Part shown: positions 17,244 to 26,631 of the stretch, in pieces
How the letters are laid out: each line of letters starts with the position of its first letter
Position numbering within the stretch: the first letter of the stretch is position 1
Assembly (NCBI GenBank): GCA_016712525.1
Contig: JADJQX010000001.1
Span: 1,054,001-1,118,000 of the forward strand
Reading direction: 5' to 3'
Length of the DNA: 64,000 bases
Source: Myxococcales bacterium
GTDB taxonomy: Bacteria > Myxococcota_A > Polyangia > Polyangiales > Polyangiaceae
Position numbers and translations under genes: made by a program
Notes under the pieces: model-generated
Database searches by the model: none
Told to the model about the DNA's origin: nothing
The model's input: the letters and a program-made list of their open reading frames with translations, nothing else

Positions 17244-20200
17244 TCAGTCCCTCTCGCGGGTCGGCGACGCGCCGAAGCGGAGATAGAGGGCCGGAACGAG
17301 GGTGAGGCAGAGCAAGGTCGAGCTCACGAGCCCGCCGAGGATGACGACGGCCATGGGCCGCTCGATCTCGTTTCCCGGCTTTTCGCCCACGACGACCAGC
17401 GGGACGAGGGCGAGCGCCGTAGTGAGCGCGGTCATCACCACGGGGACGACCCGTTCCCTCGCGCCGCGTACGACGAGCTCTCGCCCGAAGGCGACCCCCT
17501 CCTCGCGCTCGAGGTGGCGGAAATGGCCAACCAGCAAGATGCCATTTCGCGCGGCGATGCCGAGGACCGTGACGAGACCGACGAGCGATCCCAACGACAC
17601 GACACCCCCGGTCGCGAGCACGCCCGCGATCCCTCCGACGAGCGCGAACGGGAGAGTGCCCATCACGAACAAGACGAGGCGGGTCGATCGAAAGTCGGCA
17701 TAGAGGACGAGCGCGATCCCGACGAGCGAGAGCACCGACAGCGCCACCATTCCTCGGCGAGCCTTCTCGCGTGCTTCGTGCTGACCGAGCACCTCGGCGT
17801 GGTGGCCCTCGGGGAAGGCGATCTTCGCGACCACTTCGCGTACGTCGCGCGCCACGCCACCGAGGTCGCGCCCGGAGGCGTCGCACGTCACGTCGATACG
17901 CCTCGATCCCCCGTCACGCAGCACGACGTTGGGCGAGGGTCGCACCTCGACCGTCCCGAGATCCGCGAGGCGCACCGTGGGACCGGGAGCCCCGGAGACA
18001 CGCGCGAGGGGAACGCGGAGCTCACGGAGGGTGGTCACATCGGCGCGCAGCGCCGGCTCCCCGCGGACCACGACGGCCACCGTTCGATCGTCGCGCACGA
18101 CCTCGCCGACACGTGCACCCTGCATATAGGTCGAGAACGTGCGCCGCACCTCACCCGCGGTGAGGCCCGCTCTCTCGAGGCGCTCCGGATCGAGCGTGAG
18201 CACCACCTCGGGCAAGAGCACCTGCGGCTCGACCTTCACGGAGCTCGCGCCAGGCACCGCGCCGACGGCGGCGCGGACCTCCTCGGCCTTCGAGCGGAGC
18301 ACGGCGAGATCCGGCCCGAAGACGCGGATGGTGAGTGCGCCGCTGCCCCCCGTGAGCACCTCCTTCATGCGCTCTTCGAGGTACGTTTGGACGTCCCGGT
18401 AGAGCCCCGGATACCCGTGCACGATGGCGTCGATCGCGGCGAGCGTCGCGGTGCGATCGACGCTCGGGTCGAGGCTCACCCAAAGCTCGGCGAAGTTCGG
18501 CCCCACGACTTCGTCGGCGACCTCGGCGCGCCCGATGTGCGCGCCGAAATGGCGGACCCCGGGGACGGCGAGCAGCTCCTTGCGTACGCTCTCCGTGAGG
18601 CGTTGCATCTCCTCCACCGACGTCCCGGGCCTCCCTACCCAGTGCATGAGCACGTCGGTCTCTTGGAAGCGGGGCAAGAACCCTTCGCCCAGAGCGGGGA
18701 CCACGGCGGCGGCGGCGACGAACGCCACGGCCATGACCGCGATGGCCGCCCGCCACCTGGAGACGATACGCTCGACCACGGGCGCGTAGGCGCGCGCGAC
18801 GACGCGAGCGAGCGGCCCCCGATGCCCCACCGCCGTCGCGTCGTGACGGAGGAGCACGTACGAGAGAGTGGGTGTGAGTACGAGGGCGACGAGCAGCGAC
18901 GCGGCGACGGCGAGCACGTAGGAGACGGCCAGAGGGCGGAAAAATGCGCCCGCGAGGCCGTCGAGGAAGTACACGGGCACGAACACGAGGACCACGATCG
19001 CCGTCGCGTACACGACGGCGCCACGCACCTCGACGCTCGCGTCGACGACCACGTCGAACCGTGGGCGCGGCGCGGCAGACGAGGCGTTCCGAGCGAGTCG
19101 CCGCTCGATGTTCTCGACGTCGACGATGGCGTCGTCGACCACCTCACCGAGCGCGACGACGAGGCCCGTGAGGCTCATGGTGTCGAGCGCCTGGCCGCGC
19201 AGAGCGAGCACGGCGGCCGCAGCGACGAGCGAGAGCGGGATCGCCGTGACCGAGATGAACGCGGTACGGACGTCGTAGAGGAAAGCGAAGAGCACCACGA
19301 CGACGAGCACGCAGCCGATGGTGACCGCGCTCCCGAGGCTCGCGAAGGCGCGCTCCACGAAGGTCGCGGGGCGGAAGATCTTCGAGTCGATCTCGACGCC
19401 GGGCATCGCGGGCCGAAGCGCCTCGAGCGCAGACTCGACCCCGCGCGTGACCTCGACGGTGTTTCCCCACGGTTGCTTCTCGACGATGAGGAGGAGCCCA
19501 TCTCCGCCGGTCACGGCGCCCGCGCCGATCGGAGGGGGTGCCCCGTCCGAGACCTGAGCGACGTCCCCGAGCCTCACCGTGGCCCCGCCGGGCCGGCTCG
19601 CGACGAGCGCAGCGGCGAGGCCCTCGCGGGTCGTGCCGAACGGCGCCTCGGTCACGGCGAGGCGTTGGTTTTTGGTGTCGACGTACCCGAGCGACGCGGG
19701 GGTCGTCGCCTCACGCGCGGCGGTGACGACGTCGTCGAGCCGCACGCCGAAGGTTTCGAGCTTCTCGGGGTCGACGCGCACCTCGAGCTCGCGGGGGCGC
19801 TCGCCCCACACGGCGACGTTCGCGACGCCCGGCACGGCCATGAGGCGCGGGCGCACGGTGAACCTCACGAGGTCCGAGAGCTCGAGGATGGATGCGGTCT
19901 TCGAGCCGATACCGATCTTCATGACGCGGCTCGTCGACGAGAGCGGAGAGAGCATCACCGGCGGCTTCGCGAGGGCCGGGAGCGAGCTCGCTTGCGCGGC
20001 GACGCGCTCCTGCACGAGCTGACGCGCACGAAACGGATCGACGTCGCTCTCGAAGAGGAGCGTGACCGACGAGAGGCCGAGCACCGACTTCGATCGCATC
20101 GCCGTCACGAAGGGCACCCCCGCGAGGCCACGCTCGAGCGGCATCGTCACGAGCTTCTCGACCTCGAGCGCCGATAGGCCCGGTGCCTCCGTCTGGATCT

Positions 20201-20342
20201 CGACCTTGGGCGGCGCGAACTCGGGGAAGACGTCGATGCGCGCGTTCGACGCGGTCCTCGCTCCCAGGACGAGGAGGACGACCGAGAGAGCGATCACGAG
20301 CACCCGGAGGCGCAGGCACCGCGCGACGAGCGCGCGGATCAT
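17244..20342 (-). CDS. cusA: RND heavy-metal efflux pump, CusA/CzcA type
   Basis: A 1032-residue inner-membrane proton/metal antiporter of the HME-RND family. The N-terminus has the family signature RIDVFPEFAPPKVEIQTEAP after the first membrane helix, followed by GLSALEVEKLVTMPLERGLAG. The proton-relay helix holds GEVVDDAIVDVENIERRL. Two sets of membrane helices flank large periplasmic loops, and the length is standard. The start is ATG 20342, overlapping the adaptor gene stop in an ATGA arrangement. It is the last gene of a cusC-cusB-cusA-like operon. Metal specificity (copper/silver versus cobalt/zinc/cadmium) cannot be fixed by eye, so the symbol marks the family only. Confidence 0.9.
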   Translation of the reverse strand: MIRALVARCLRLRVLVIALSVVLLVLGARTASNARIDVFPEFAPPKVEIQTEAPGLSALEVEKLVTMPLERGLAGVPFVTAMRSKSVLGLSSVTLLFESDVDPFRARQLVQERVAAQASSLPALAKPPVMLSPLSSTSRVMKIGIGSKTASILELSDLVRFTVRPRLMAVPGVANVAVWGERPRELEVRVDPEKLETFGVRLDDVVTAAREATTPASLGYVDTKNQRLAVTEAPFGTTREGLAAALVASRPGGATVRLGDVAQVSDGAPPPIGAGAVTGGDGLLLIVEKQPWGNTVEVTRGVESALEALRPAMPGVEIDSKIFRPATFVERAFASLGSAVTIGCVLVVVVLFAFLYDVRTAFISVTAIPLSLVAAAAVLALRGQALDTMSLTGLVVALGEVVDDAIVDVENIERRLARNASSAAPRPRFDVVVDASVEVRGAVVYATAIVVLVFVPVYFLDGLAGAFFRPLAVSYVLAVAASLLVALVLTPTLSYVLLRHDATAVGHRGPLARVVARAYAPVVERIVSRWRAAIAVMAVAFVAAAAVVPALGEGFLPRFQETDVLMHWVGRPGTSVEEMQRLTESVRKELLAVPGVRHFGAHIGRAEVADEVVGPNFAELWVSLDPSVDRTATLAAIDAIVHGYPGLYRDVQTYLEERMKEVLTGGSGALTIRVFGPDLAVLRSKAEEVRAAVGAVPGASSVKVEPQVLLPEVVLTLDPERLERAGLTAGEVRRTFSTYMQGARVGEVVRDDRTVAVVVRGEPALRADVTTLRELRVPLARVSGAPGPTVRLADLGTVEVRPSPNVVLRDGGSRRIDVTCDASGRDLGGVARDVREVVAKIAFPEGHHAEVLGQHEAREKARRGMVALSVLSLVGIALVLYADFRSTRLVLFVMGTLPFALVGGIAGVLATGGVVSLGSLVGLVTVLGIAARNGILLVGHFRHLEREEGVAFGRELVVRGARERVVPVVMTALTTALALVPLVVVGEKPGNEIERPMAVVILGGLVSSTLLCLTLVPALYLRFGASPTRERD

Positions 20343-21508
20343 TTGCCGGTCCCCGTCTCGGCCCCGAAGAGCTCGGAGCTCCCCGTCGTCGCGACCTTCG
20401 TGCCGACCGCGGGTCCGCGAGCGAGGACCGCGACGTCCCCCTCGACGCGATCGACCTCGACGCGGCGGCGCTCGAAGGCCCGAGGGCCCACTTCCGCGTA
20501 CACCCACCGCTCTCCGCCAAAATCGGTCACGAGCGCCGAGATCGGGACGGCCGTGGCTGCCACCGGACTGCCCGTGACGAGCGCGATCGCGACCCGCTCT
20601 CCTGGGCGAAACGACGCCGTCGCAGGCAGCGCGTAGTAGAGGTCGACCGAGCCCGTCGCGGCGTCGGCGGTGAGCGGTCCGTAGAGGCGTGACGCCGGTA
20701 CGTCCGTGCCCGAGGGCTCTGCGCCGAGCGGCCGAACCCGAGCTTCGGCGGTCTCCGAGACGCGGCGAAGATCCGTCGAAAAGAGGCTCACTCGCACCCA
20801 AAGGGCCGAGGTGCCGACGAGCTCGAGGACCGTCGCGCCGGCGGGCACGAGGCCGGCCGGTGGCACGCTCACGGCGCGGATCACGCCGTCCTCGGGGGCC
20901 CGCAGGGGGATCGCGACGTCCGAGTCGAGCGGCGAGTCATGGAGGATTTGCGCGCGGGCCTTCGCCGCCGCCACCTCGGCACGCGCCGTGTCCCTGTCGA
21001 CGCGGGCCTCCTCGGCCGTTCGGGCCGCCGCGGCCCCCTCGCGAACGAGCTTGTCGGCGCGCTCGAGCCGCGCCTCCATCGCGACGAGGCGCGCCTCGGC
21101 GGTCGCGACGGTGCGCTCGGCCGCGGCGCGTACGTCCCGATCGACGGGCGCCGTAGGGACGAGCATGGCGAGGGTCTCTCCCCGCGTGACGCGCCTGCCG
21201 GCCACGAGCGACTTCGCATCGACGCGGCCCGAGAGGGGCGCCGCCACGACGATCGCCCGCCCTGTCGAGGGCACGACCTCACCACCCAACGTGCGCAGGC
21301 GCGGCGCCGTATGGGGTCGGACCTCGCTCGTCGCGAGCCCGACACGCGTCGCGGCTTCTTGGGTCAGCGTGACGCGCGCGCGCTCGGCGTCGGTCGCTTT
21401 GCACGAGACCTCCGCCGGCGCTTGGGAGCCCTTTTTGGCGTCCTTGGCGCCGCAACCGAGCAGCACCGCCATCCCCACGACGAGCCCACGACGCACGAAG
21501 CCGTTCAT
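20339..21508 (-). CDS. cusB: RND efflux periplasmic adaptor (membrane fusion protein)
   Basis: A 389-residue lipoprotein adaptor linking the RND pump to the outer-membrane channel. The signal peptide ends with lipobox LLGC. The lipoyl-like half-motifs are visible (VVAAPLSGRVDAKSLVAGRR and IPLRAPEDGVIRAVSVPPAG) on either side of a long Ala/Arg/Glu-rich coiled-coil hairpin (about residues 115-185). The barrel and membrane-proximal regions follow. It overlaps the outer-membrane channel gene by four bases at its start and the pump gene by four at its end, so the three are translationally coupled. The symbol denotes the family, not proven copper specificity. Confidence 0.88.
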   Translation of the reverse strand: MNGFVRRGLVVGMAVLLGCGAKDAKKGSQAPAEVSCKATDAERARVTLTQEAATRVGLATSEVRPHTAPRLRTLGGEVVPSTGRAIVVAAPLSGRVDAKSLVAGRRVTRGETLAMLVPTAPVDRDVRAAAERTVATAEARLVAMEARLERADKLVREGAAAARTAEEARVDRDTARAEVAAAKARAQILHDSPLDSDVAIPLRAPEDGVIRAVSVPPAGLVPAGATVLELVGTSALWVRVSLFSTDLRRVSETAEARVRPLGAEPSGTDVPASRLYGPLTADAATGSVDLYYALPATASFRPGERVAIALVTGSPVAATAVPISALVTDFGGERWVYAEVGPRAFERRRVEVDRVEGDVAVLARGPAVGTKVATTGSSELFGAETGTGK

Positions 21509-22887
21509 TCTCGGATCCTCCAGCCGACCGCGCGGTCGAGGCGTGCGCGCGCGCGGCAGCGATCGAGCTCGAGCTCCACGGCGCGAAGCCGGGCGTCCAC
21601 GAGGCGTCGCGTCGCCTCGAGGACGATGATGTACGCCTCGGCGCCGGCGGCGTACGCAGCCTGCGCGACCGCGACGTTCGTCTCCTGCAGCGGCACGATC
21701 GTCTCTCTCCAGGGGCGGAGCGAGCCGTCGGCGACCTCGAGCTCTCGGGCGGCGACACGCACGTCGGTCACCACCTCGTGGCGCTTCGCGACATACGCCA
21801 GGATGGCGCGCTCGATGTCGGCCTGCGCACGCGCGCGCCCTCCGGGGTTTTGCGAGAAGATCGGAATGTCCGCCGCGAGCCCCGGCACGAGGAGCACGGG
21901 ATCCCCGCCGCGTGCGCCGACCGGCTTCGCGTCCAACCTCCCGAAAACTTGAACGATTTTGGCTTTCTCGAGCCCCGAGCGTTCGAGGCTCGCCTCGACG
22001 AGGAGCTCCGCCGCGCGCAGGTCGGGACGCGACGCGAGCGCGACGCGCTCGGCCCTCGCCGCGTCGATCGCCGCTTCCCGGACGCGCTCCCTCGGCACGA
22101 TGCGGAGGCGCTCTCCGAGCGGGCTCTCGGCGAGCCCGACGAGCAGGCGGAGGCGACTCTCCGCGATGGTGCGCTCCACCTTCGCGCGCGCGGCGAGATC
22201 ATCGGCAGCGAGGGCATCGGCCCGCGCGAGGTCGGCCTCGAGCCGGCTCGCGTCACCGCTCGCGTGACGCGTCGCCGCGATGGAGGCGCTCTTGGCGGCG
22301 AGCGCGCGAGCTTCGGCGCGGAGCACCTCTCGGCGAGCCGCGGCCTCCGCCTCGGCGAACGTGATCCGCACGTCTCGCACCAGGTCGAGCCCGCTCTGCA
22401 CGAGCGCTCGCGCCATACGCTCGACGTCGAGCTTCGCCGAGGCGATCCGCCAAGGCCTCTGCACGAGCGTGCCCACCGGGGCGAGCAACGAGAGCTCGAG
22501 CTGCCTTGGGCCGATGGGGAAGAGAAACGCGAGGTTCGGGTTCGGGAGCGCGTTCGCGTCGGCAAGGTCCGCCCGCGCGAGCCCGAGCTGCGCGAGATCG
22601 GCGCGGAGCTGCGCGTTGTTCCAGAGGGCCGCCGCGACCGCGTCCCCCTCGCTCAGCCCGTCGAGGGACGCCACACCCGGCGGCAACGAGGGCGCGATGT
22701 CCTTCGCGTCGTTCGTCAGCGAGACCTCGCGCGGGCGCGCGCCCGCAACCCGCTCCACCGAGCCGTCGACCCACCTCCGGTCGTACGGAGACGAGCCTGC
22801 GCACCCCTCACCACATAAGAGGGAGAGTCCCCCGACGAGGCCTAGGGCGAGTCGTCGCGCGCCTTCCACCCGGACAGGGGAGCCCAT
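21505..22887 (-). CDS. cusC: Outer-membrane efflux channel, TolC/CusC type
   Basis: A 460-residue TolC-family outer-membrane factor, first gene of the efflux operon. The start is ATG 22887. The signal peptide ends near a weak lipobox (GEGC), suggesting acylation as in CusC. The duplicated helical pattern is clear: AALWNNAQLRADLAQLGLAR and the Ala-rich helix of the first half, and AELLVEASLERSGLEKAKIV and AVAQAAYAAGAEAYIIVLEA of the second. It is divergent from the response regulator gene. Its ribosome binding site lies within or beside the first of four GAACGG repeats, so the operon is likely controlled by that regulator. Confidence 0.87.
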   Translation of the reverse strand: MGSPVRVEGARRLALGLVGGLSLLCGEGCAGSSPYDRRWVDGSVERVAGARPREVSLTNDAKDIAPSLPPGVASLDGLSEGDAVAAALWNNAQLRADLAQLGLARADLADANALPNPNLAFLFPIGPRQLELSLLAPVGTLVQRPWRIASAKLDVERMARALVQSGLDLVRDVRITFAEAEAAARREVLRAEARALAAKSASIAATRHASGDASRLEADLARADALAADDLAARAKVERTIAESRLRLLVGLAESPLGERLRIVPRERVREAAIDAARAERVALASRPDLRAAELLVEASLERSGLEKAKIVQVFGRLDAKPVGARGGDPVLLVPGLAADIPIFSQNPGGRARAQADIERAILAYVAKRHEVVTDVRVAARELEVADGSLRPWRETIVPLQETNVAVAQAAYAAGAEAYIIVLEATRRLVDARLRAVELELDRCRARARLDRAVGWRIRE

Positions 22888-22893
22888 CTTCCC

Positions 22894-22939
22894 GAACGGA
22901 TCCCGAACGGCCCCTCGAAGCTGAACGGAAGCCGAACGG
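22894..22939. promoter_or_regulatory. Four GAACGG direct repeats, candidate response-regulator operator
   Basis: The 92-bp divergent region between the efflux operon and its two-component system holds GAACGG at 22894, 22905, 22923 and 22934. They form two pairs, each spaced 11 bp start to start, about one helical turn. Tandem direct repeats with this spacing are the usual binding sites of OmpR/PhoB-family regulators, the family of the adjacent gene. Confidence 0.7.
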
Positions 22940-22979
22940 GGCTCCTCGCGGGTCGGCGGGCACGTGCTATGGGCAGGGT

Positions 22980-23630
22980 GTGCGGGTGCTCGTCGTCGAG
23001 GATCATGCCGAGGTGGCGGAGCTCGTGGGCCGTGCGCTGGCAAAGGACGGGCACGACGTCGTGCTCGCGCGGTCGATCACCGAGGCGGAGGCGCGGCTCG
23101 ATTCGGAGGTCTTCGCCTGCCTGGTCGTCGACATCGGCCTGCCCGACGGCGACGGGCTCTCCTTCTGCGCAGCGTTGCGCGCGCGAGGCATTGCCGTGCC
23201 CATCCTCGTGCTCACCGCGCAGGCGCAGGTCTCCATGCGCGTTCGGGGCCTCGACGCCGGCGCCGACGACTATCTCCCGAAGCCGTTCGCGGTGGCCGAG
23301 CTCCGCGCTCGCGTGAGGGCCCTCGGGCGGCGCGCGCCCGAGACACGCGCCTCGGGAACGCGAGTCGGTGACGCCGAAGTCGATCTCGTGGGGAGACGCG
23401 CGACGATCGCGGACGTCGAGGTGCCACTCACGGCGAAGGAGTGGGAGATCCTGGCCTTCCTCGTCGCCCGACGTGGCCGCCTCGTGCCACGCGGAGATCT
23501 CGTGGACGGCGTCTGGAACGGAGCAGAGGGCGCCGAAGGGAGCCTCGAGGTGCTCGTCGCCCGTATCCGGAAGAAGCTCGGTGGGAGCGCGGTGCGCACG
23601 GTGCGAGGCGAGGGGTATGTCATCGACTGA
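22980..23630 (+). CDS. OmpR-family response regulator of the efflux operon
   Basis: A 216-residue response regulator. The receiver domain starts MRVLVVEDHAEVAELVGRAL; the phosphoacceptor is D51 in VVDIGLPDGDG, with the conserved Thr in VLTAQ and Lys in YLPKPFAVAEL. The C-terminal winged helix (about residues 125-216) has LTAKEWEILAFLVARRGRLV and VRTVRGEGYVID. GTG 22980 is taken as the start; it gives the expected N-terminus. It overlaps the kinase gene by 14 bases. Divergence from the CusCBA-like operon and the repeats between them suggest it activates both units, as CusR does. Confidence 0.92.
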   Translation: MRVLVVEDHAEVAELVGRALAKDGHDVVLARSITEAEARLDSEVFACLVVDIGLPDGDGLSFCAALRARGIAVPILVLTAQAQVSMRVRGLDAGADDYLPKPFAVAELRARVRALGRRAPETRASGTRVGDAEVDLVGRRATIADVEVPLTAKEWEILAFLVARRGRLVPRGDLVDGVWNGAEGAEGSLEVLVARIRKKLGGSAVRTVRGEGYVID

Positions 23631-24957
23631 GCGAGGCTCGCTCGTCGATCGCGTGGCGTGGGTCACCGCACTCGTGGCCGGCGTCGTCGCGCTCGTCTCG
23701 GCGTCGTCCGCGCTCGTCGTGGCCGACGGGCTCGTCACGCGGGCCGAAGAGGCGCGGCTCCGCGACGCCGCGCGCGGATCGCTCCACGAGATCGAGACCG
23801 CGACACGAAACGACCGAGCCCCCGATGCCCTCGACGACGAGGTGCGCGAGGAGGTCGAGGAGCTCGGCGCAGGACAGATCGCGCTCCTCGTCACGGCCCG
23901 CGGGGTCACGGTGGCGGGCGATCCGCAGCTCGCGTTCGTCGCGCCTGGAGCATGCGCGTCGGACACGCGCGCAGGCACGACGCTCCACGCGTGCCGGGTC
24001 GACGAGGCGGGGCTCTCGGTGACGGTCGGGTCGCGACGCCGGGAGACGCCCCTCTCGGGGACGGTGCTCGGCCTCGTCACCGCGACTCTGCTCGCCGCGC
24101 TCGTAGGGAGGCTCGTCGCACGTCGCGCGGCGCTCTGGGCCTTGGCGCCGCTGACCTCGCTCCGGACCTCGCTCGAGACTATCCGCGCCCGAGAGCCGCG
24201 CGACGCGAAGCTCGGAGGCGACGATCGCATCGCCGAGGTGCGCGAGCTGCGGGTCGCCTTGGGGGGGCTGCTCTCGAGGCTCGGCGAGGCGCTCGACGCC
24301 GCTCGGGGCTTCTCGGCCGAGGCCGCTCACGAGCTTCGCACGCCGCTCACGACGCTCTCGGCCGAGCTCGATCTCCTAGCCGAGGAGGAGCTCCCGCAAG
24401 AGGCGCGTGAGGCCGTAGAGCGGCTCCAGCGCCGCACCCATGACATGACGAGGCTCGTCGAGCGCCTGCTTTTTTTGGCCGAGATCGAGCCCCTCTCGGA
24501 GCAGGGTGAGCCGAAGGGCGACCTCGACCTACGCGACCTCGCCTTCCGGGTCGTCGACTCGCTCCCGCACGGGGCGAAGGAGCGAGTCGTCGTTCGAGGC
24601 GAGGGAGACGTCCGCGTCCACGGGGATGACGTGCTCCTCGGCGCGCTCGTCGAGAACCTCGTCGACAATGCGCTGAAATTCTCGGAGCACGAGGTGAGGC
24701 TCACGGTCCGACCCGACGGCGACGTCGTGGTGCTCGAGGTCGCCGACGAGGGCCCGGGGCTCGCGACGGAGCTCGACGATCAGCTCTTCCGCCCCTTCGT
24801 GCGCGGGAGCGACGCACGCGCCCGCGGCACCCCCGGGCACGGCCTGGGCCTCGGCATCGTGTCGCGCATCGCGAAGGCCCATGGGGGAGAGGTCTCGAGG
24901 GTCCCGGAGCAGAGCGGCGCGACCTTTCGGGTGCGCCTCCCCGCGTCGCGCGCGTGA
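23617..24957 (+). CDS. Sensor histidine kinase of the efflux operon
   Basis: A 446-residue membrane histidine kinase. A first membrane helix (AWVTALVAGVVALVSASSAL) and a second (VLGLVTATLLAALVG) enclose a periplasmic sensor of about 110 residues that includes two cysteines (APGACASD, LHACRV). The phosphorylated H238 lies in FSAEAAHELRTPLTTL. The ATPase domain has the N box (LVENLVDNALKFSE), DEGPGLA and GHGLGLGIV. ATG 23617 lies inside the end of the regulator gene, so translation is coupled. It probably senses periplasmic metal and phosphorylates the adjacent regulator. A basic linker (RLVARRAALW) follows the second helix, where a HAMP is expected. Confidence 0.9.
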   Translation: MSSTERGSLVDRVAWVTALVAGVVALVSASSALVVADGLVTRAEEARLRDAARGSLHEIETATRNDRAPDALDDEVREEVEELGAGQIALLVTARGVTVAGDPQLAFVAPGACASDTRAGTTLHACRVDEAGLSVTVGSRRRETPLSGTVLGLVTATLLAALVGRLVARRAALWALAPLTSLRTSLETIRAREPRDAKLGGDDRIAEVRELRVALGGLLSRLGEALDAARGFSAEAAHELRTPLTTLSAELDLLAEEELPQEAREAVERLQRRTHDMTRLVERLLFLAEIEPLSEQGEPKGDLDLRDLAFRVVDSLPHGAKERVVVRGEGDVRVHGDDVLLGALVENLVDNALKFSEHEVRLTVRPDGDVVVLEVADEGPGLATELDDQLFRPFVRGSDARARGTPGHGLGLGIVSRIAKAHGGEVSRVPEQSGATFRVRLPASRA

Positions 24958-25121
24958 GCCCCTCGCAACCGGATCGACCGTCGGAGTGACGAGCTCCTCG
25001 ACGTCCTCGAGCCTGAGGTCTCCGAGCACCCTCCGGCCTGCGCCGACGCGCTCGAACGAGGTCGACTCGAACGTCATCCAGGGGAACGATGTCGTGGACC
25101 GGACCCCTCGGGTCCTCCAGG

Positions 25122-25541
25122 CTACCGCGCGTGCGCCGGCATACGAAGGGAGAGCGACGCACGGAGCCCTCGCTCGCGCGAGAGACCGAGACCGAACGCG
25201 AGCGAGCCCGGCGAGGTCGCCGCGTCGCGGAACGTGCCGTCGCGGCTCGTGCGAATCCCGCCCTTGGAGATCTCGACGAAGAACCGCTCGCGCACCGTGA
25301 CGACGATGGGTGCCGTGGGCTCGGCCGTCCGGACGAGATCCCCTTCGACCCCGACGTCGATCGGGAGCGTGTCGCCTGGCGCGAGCTCCACGACGACGGG
25401 GCGCTCGAGGGTGCGGAGGTCGAGGCCTTCGAGGGCGCGAAGATCCGCGGCCCTGACGCGCACGGGCGGGGGGCTCGCGGCGCACGCGGAGAGGACAGCG
25501 GCGGCAAAGGCGAACGAGACGAGGCGTACGAACGAGGACAT
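25122..25541 (-). CDS. Lipoprotein under a candidate BlaI operator
   Basis: A 139-residue predicted lipoprotein: MSSFVRLVSFAFAAAVLSAC ends at the lipobox LSAC. The mature part is beta-rich with no recognised family (VVVELAPGDTLPIDVGVEGD, IVVTVRERFFVEISKGGIRT). It is probably periplasmic. The dyad TACTA-N6-TAGTA at 25555-25570 begins 14 bases upstream of its start and is the same dyad found before the blaI-type gene, so it is likely repressed by that protein. It lies about 70 bases after the peptidase gene on the same strand. Confidence 0.7.
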   Translation of the reverse strand: MSSFVRLVSFAFAAAVLSACAASPPPVRVRAADLRALEGLDLRTLERPVVVELAPGDTLPIDVGVEGDLVRTAEPTAPIVVTVRERFFVEISKGGIRTSRDGTFRDAATSPGSLAFGLGLSRERGLRASLSLRMPAHAR

Positions 25542-25554
25542 CGGAGACTCCTTT

Positions 25555-25570
25555 TACTATGCGTGTAGTA
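25555..25570. promoter_or_regulatory. Candidate BlaI-type operator 1
   Basis: TACTATGCGTGTAGTA is a perfect 5-bp dyad (TACTA/TAGTA) with a 6-bp spacer, 14 bases upstream of the lipoprotein start at 25541. Half-sites and spacing are identical to the site before the blaI-type gene at 27026. BlaI/MecI operators are TACA/TGTA-type dyads of similar size. Confidence 0.72.
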
Positions 25571-25611
25571 GTTCGAGGACGGGAAGCCCCGGCGCGGCCC
25601 GAAGGTCCGCA

Positions 25612-26631
25612 TCAGGGGAAGACGACGGAGCGGAGCGCCACGAGCGCGACGCCGAGGACGAGCGCCCAGCGCGCCGCGACGTGGCGACCGGAGGGAGGTG
25701 CGGCAGGATCGAGGAGCGCCGCGACGCGCACTTCGAGACCGGCAGACGCGACCCCGAGGTACGGCGCGCCGAGCCCTTCCCCGTGGCCGCCTCTCTCGGC
25801 GACGCGGACGAGGGCCGAGGCGAGGGCGAGAGGGCTCGCGCCGTGCGAAACCGCGGCTTCGTCGGCGCGGTCCTCGATGGCCGCGCGGAGGGCGCGCTCG
25901 GCGCGGGACACGAGCGGGACGAACGCGAAAAGGCCCGCGACGGCGCTGACGCCGACCGCGAGCCAAGGATGCCGACCGCGGAGATGCGCGACCTCGTGGA
26001 GCAAGACGGCCTCGCGTTCGTCGGGGGAGAGCGCGCGCCACGCCGCCGCAGGGACGATGATGCGCGAGGCGCCCGGCCCCGCGACGAACGGGGACCCGAC
26101 GACCGCGGGCGTGACGACGATCTCCACCGTCGGCGACTGCCCGATCCCGAAGGTCGACGTCGCCTCGGCGCGCGCGAGCTCGACCACGCGGCGCGCGCGC
26201 AGGAGCGCCAACCCTCGGCGCACGAGCGAGCCCGAGGAGATCGCCACGAGCAGGGCGACGAGTGCCCACGGAGACGCGGGCCCGAGCCTGTCGGAGAGGA
26301 CACCCGCCACGATCCCACCGGTACCGTCGGCCGCTTGCGCGACGCGAGACGGGGCCGTCACCGTGGCGTGCACGAAGGGTCCGAGCGACGTCACACCCGC
26401 CCCGAGCCGCAACGCTCCACGCGGCGACGCGGCACCAGGCTCACCCGAGGGTCCACGCAGCGTGGCCGCCACGAGCACGACGAACGGCACCACGGCGAGC
26501 ACGAGGCGGGGACGCGCCCGACCCCGGCGACGCGGGAGCATGCGCGACACGATGCCACCGAGCGCCAAGGCGAAGAGGAATGCGCCGACCCCGGAGAGGA
26601 GACGACCGAGCAAGACGGCCGCGGGAGTCAC
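25612..26631 (-). CDS. BlaR1/M56-family membrane metallopeptidase
   Basis: A 339-residue membrane protein with the zincin motif H212-E-V-A-H216 followed by RGRHPW, typical of M56 (BlaR1-like) gluzincins. Several membrane helices are visible (GRLLSGVGAFLFALALGGIV, RLVLAVVPFVVLVAA, and a C-terminal ALVLGVALVAL). It lacks the C-terminal penicillin-binding sensor domain of true BlaR1. It overlaps the blaI-type gene by four bases, so the pair forms a protease/repressor switch in which the peptidase probably triggers repressor cleavage. The inducing signal is unknown. Confidence 0.85.
   Translation of the reverse strand: MTPAAVLLGRLLSGVGAFLFALALGGIVSRMLPRRRGRARPRLVLAVVPFVVLVAATLRGPSGEPGAASPRGALRLGAGVTSLGPFVHATVTAPSRVAQAADGTGGIVAGVLSDRLGPASPWALVALLVAISSGSLVRRGLALLRARRVVELARAEATSTFGIGQSPTVEIVVTPAVVGSPFVAGPGASRIIVPAAAWRALSPDEREAVLLHEVAHLRGRHPWLAVGVSAVAGLFAFVPLVSRAERALRAAIEDRADEAAVSHGASPLALASALVRVAERGGHGEGLGAPYLGVASAGLEVRVAALLDPAAPPSGRHVAARWALVLGVALVALRSVVFP

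Noticed and set aside
17514..20177. 887-codon plus-strand frame across the efflux pump gene
   Set aside because: It is antisense to the RND pump, with no motif and with Arg/His/Asp-rich shadow composition.
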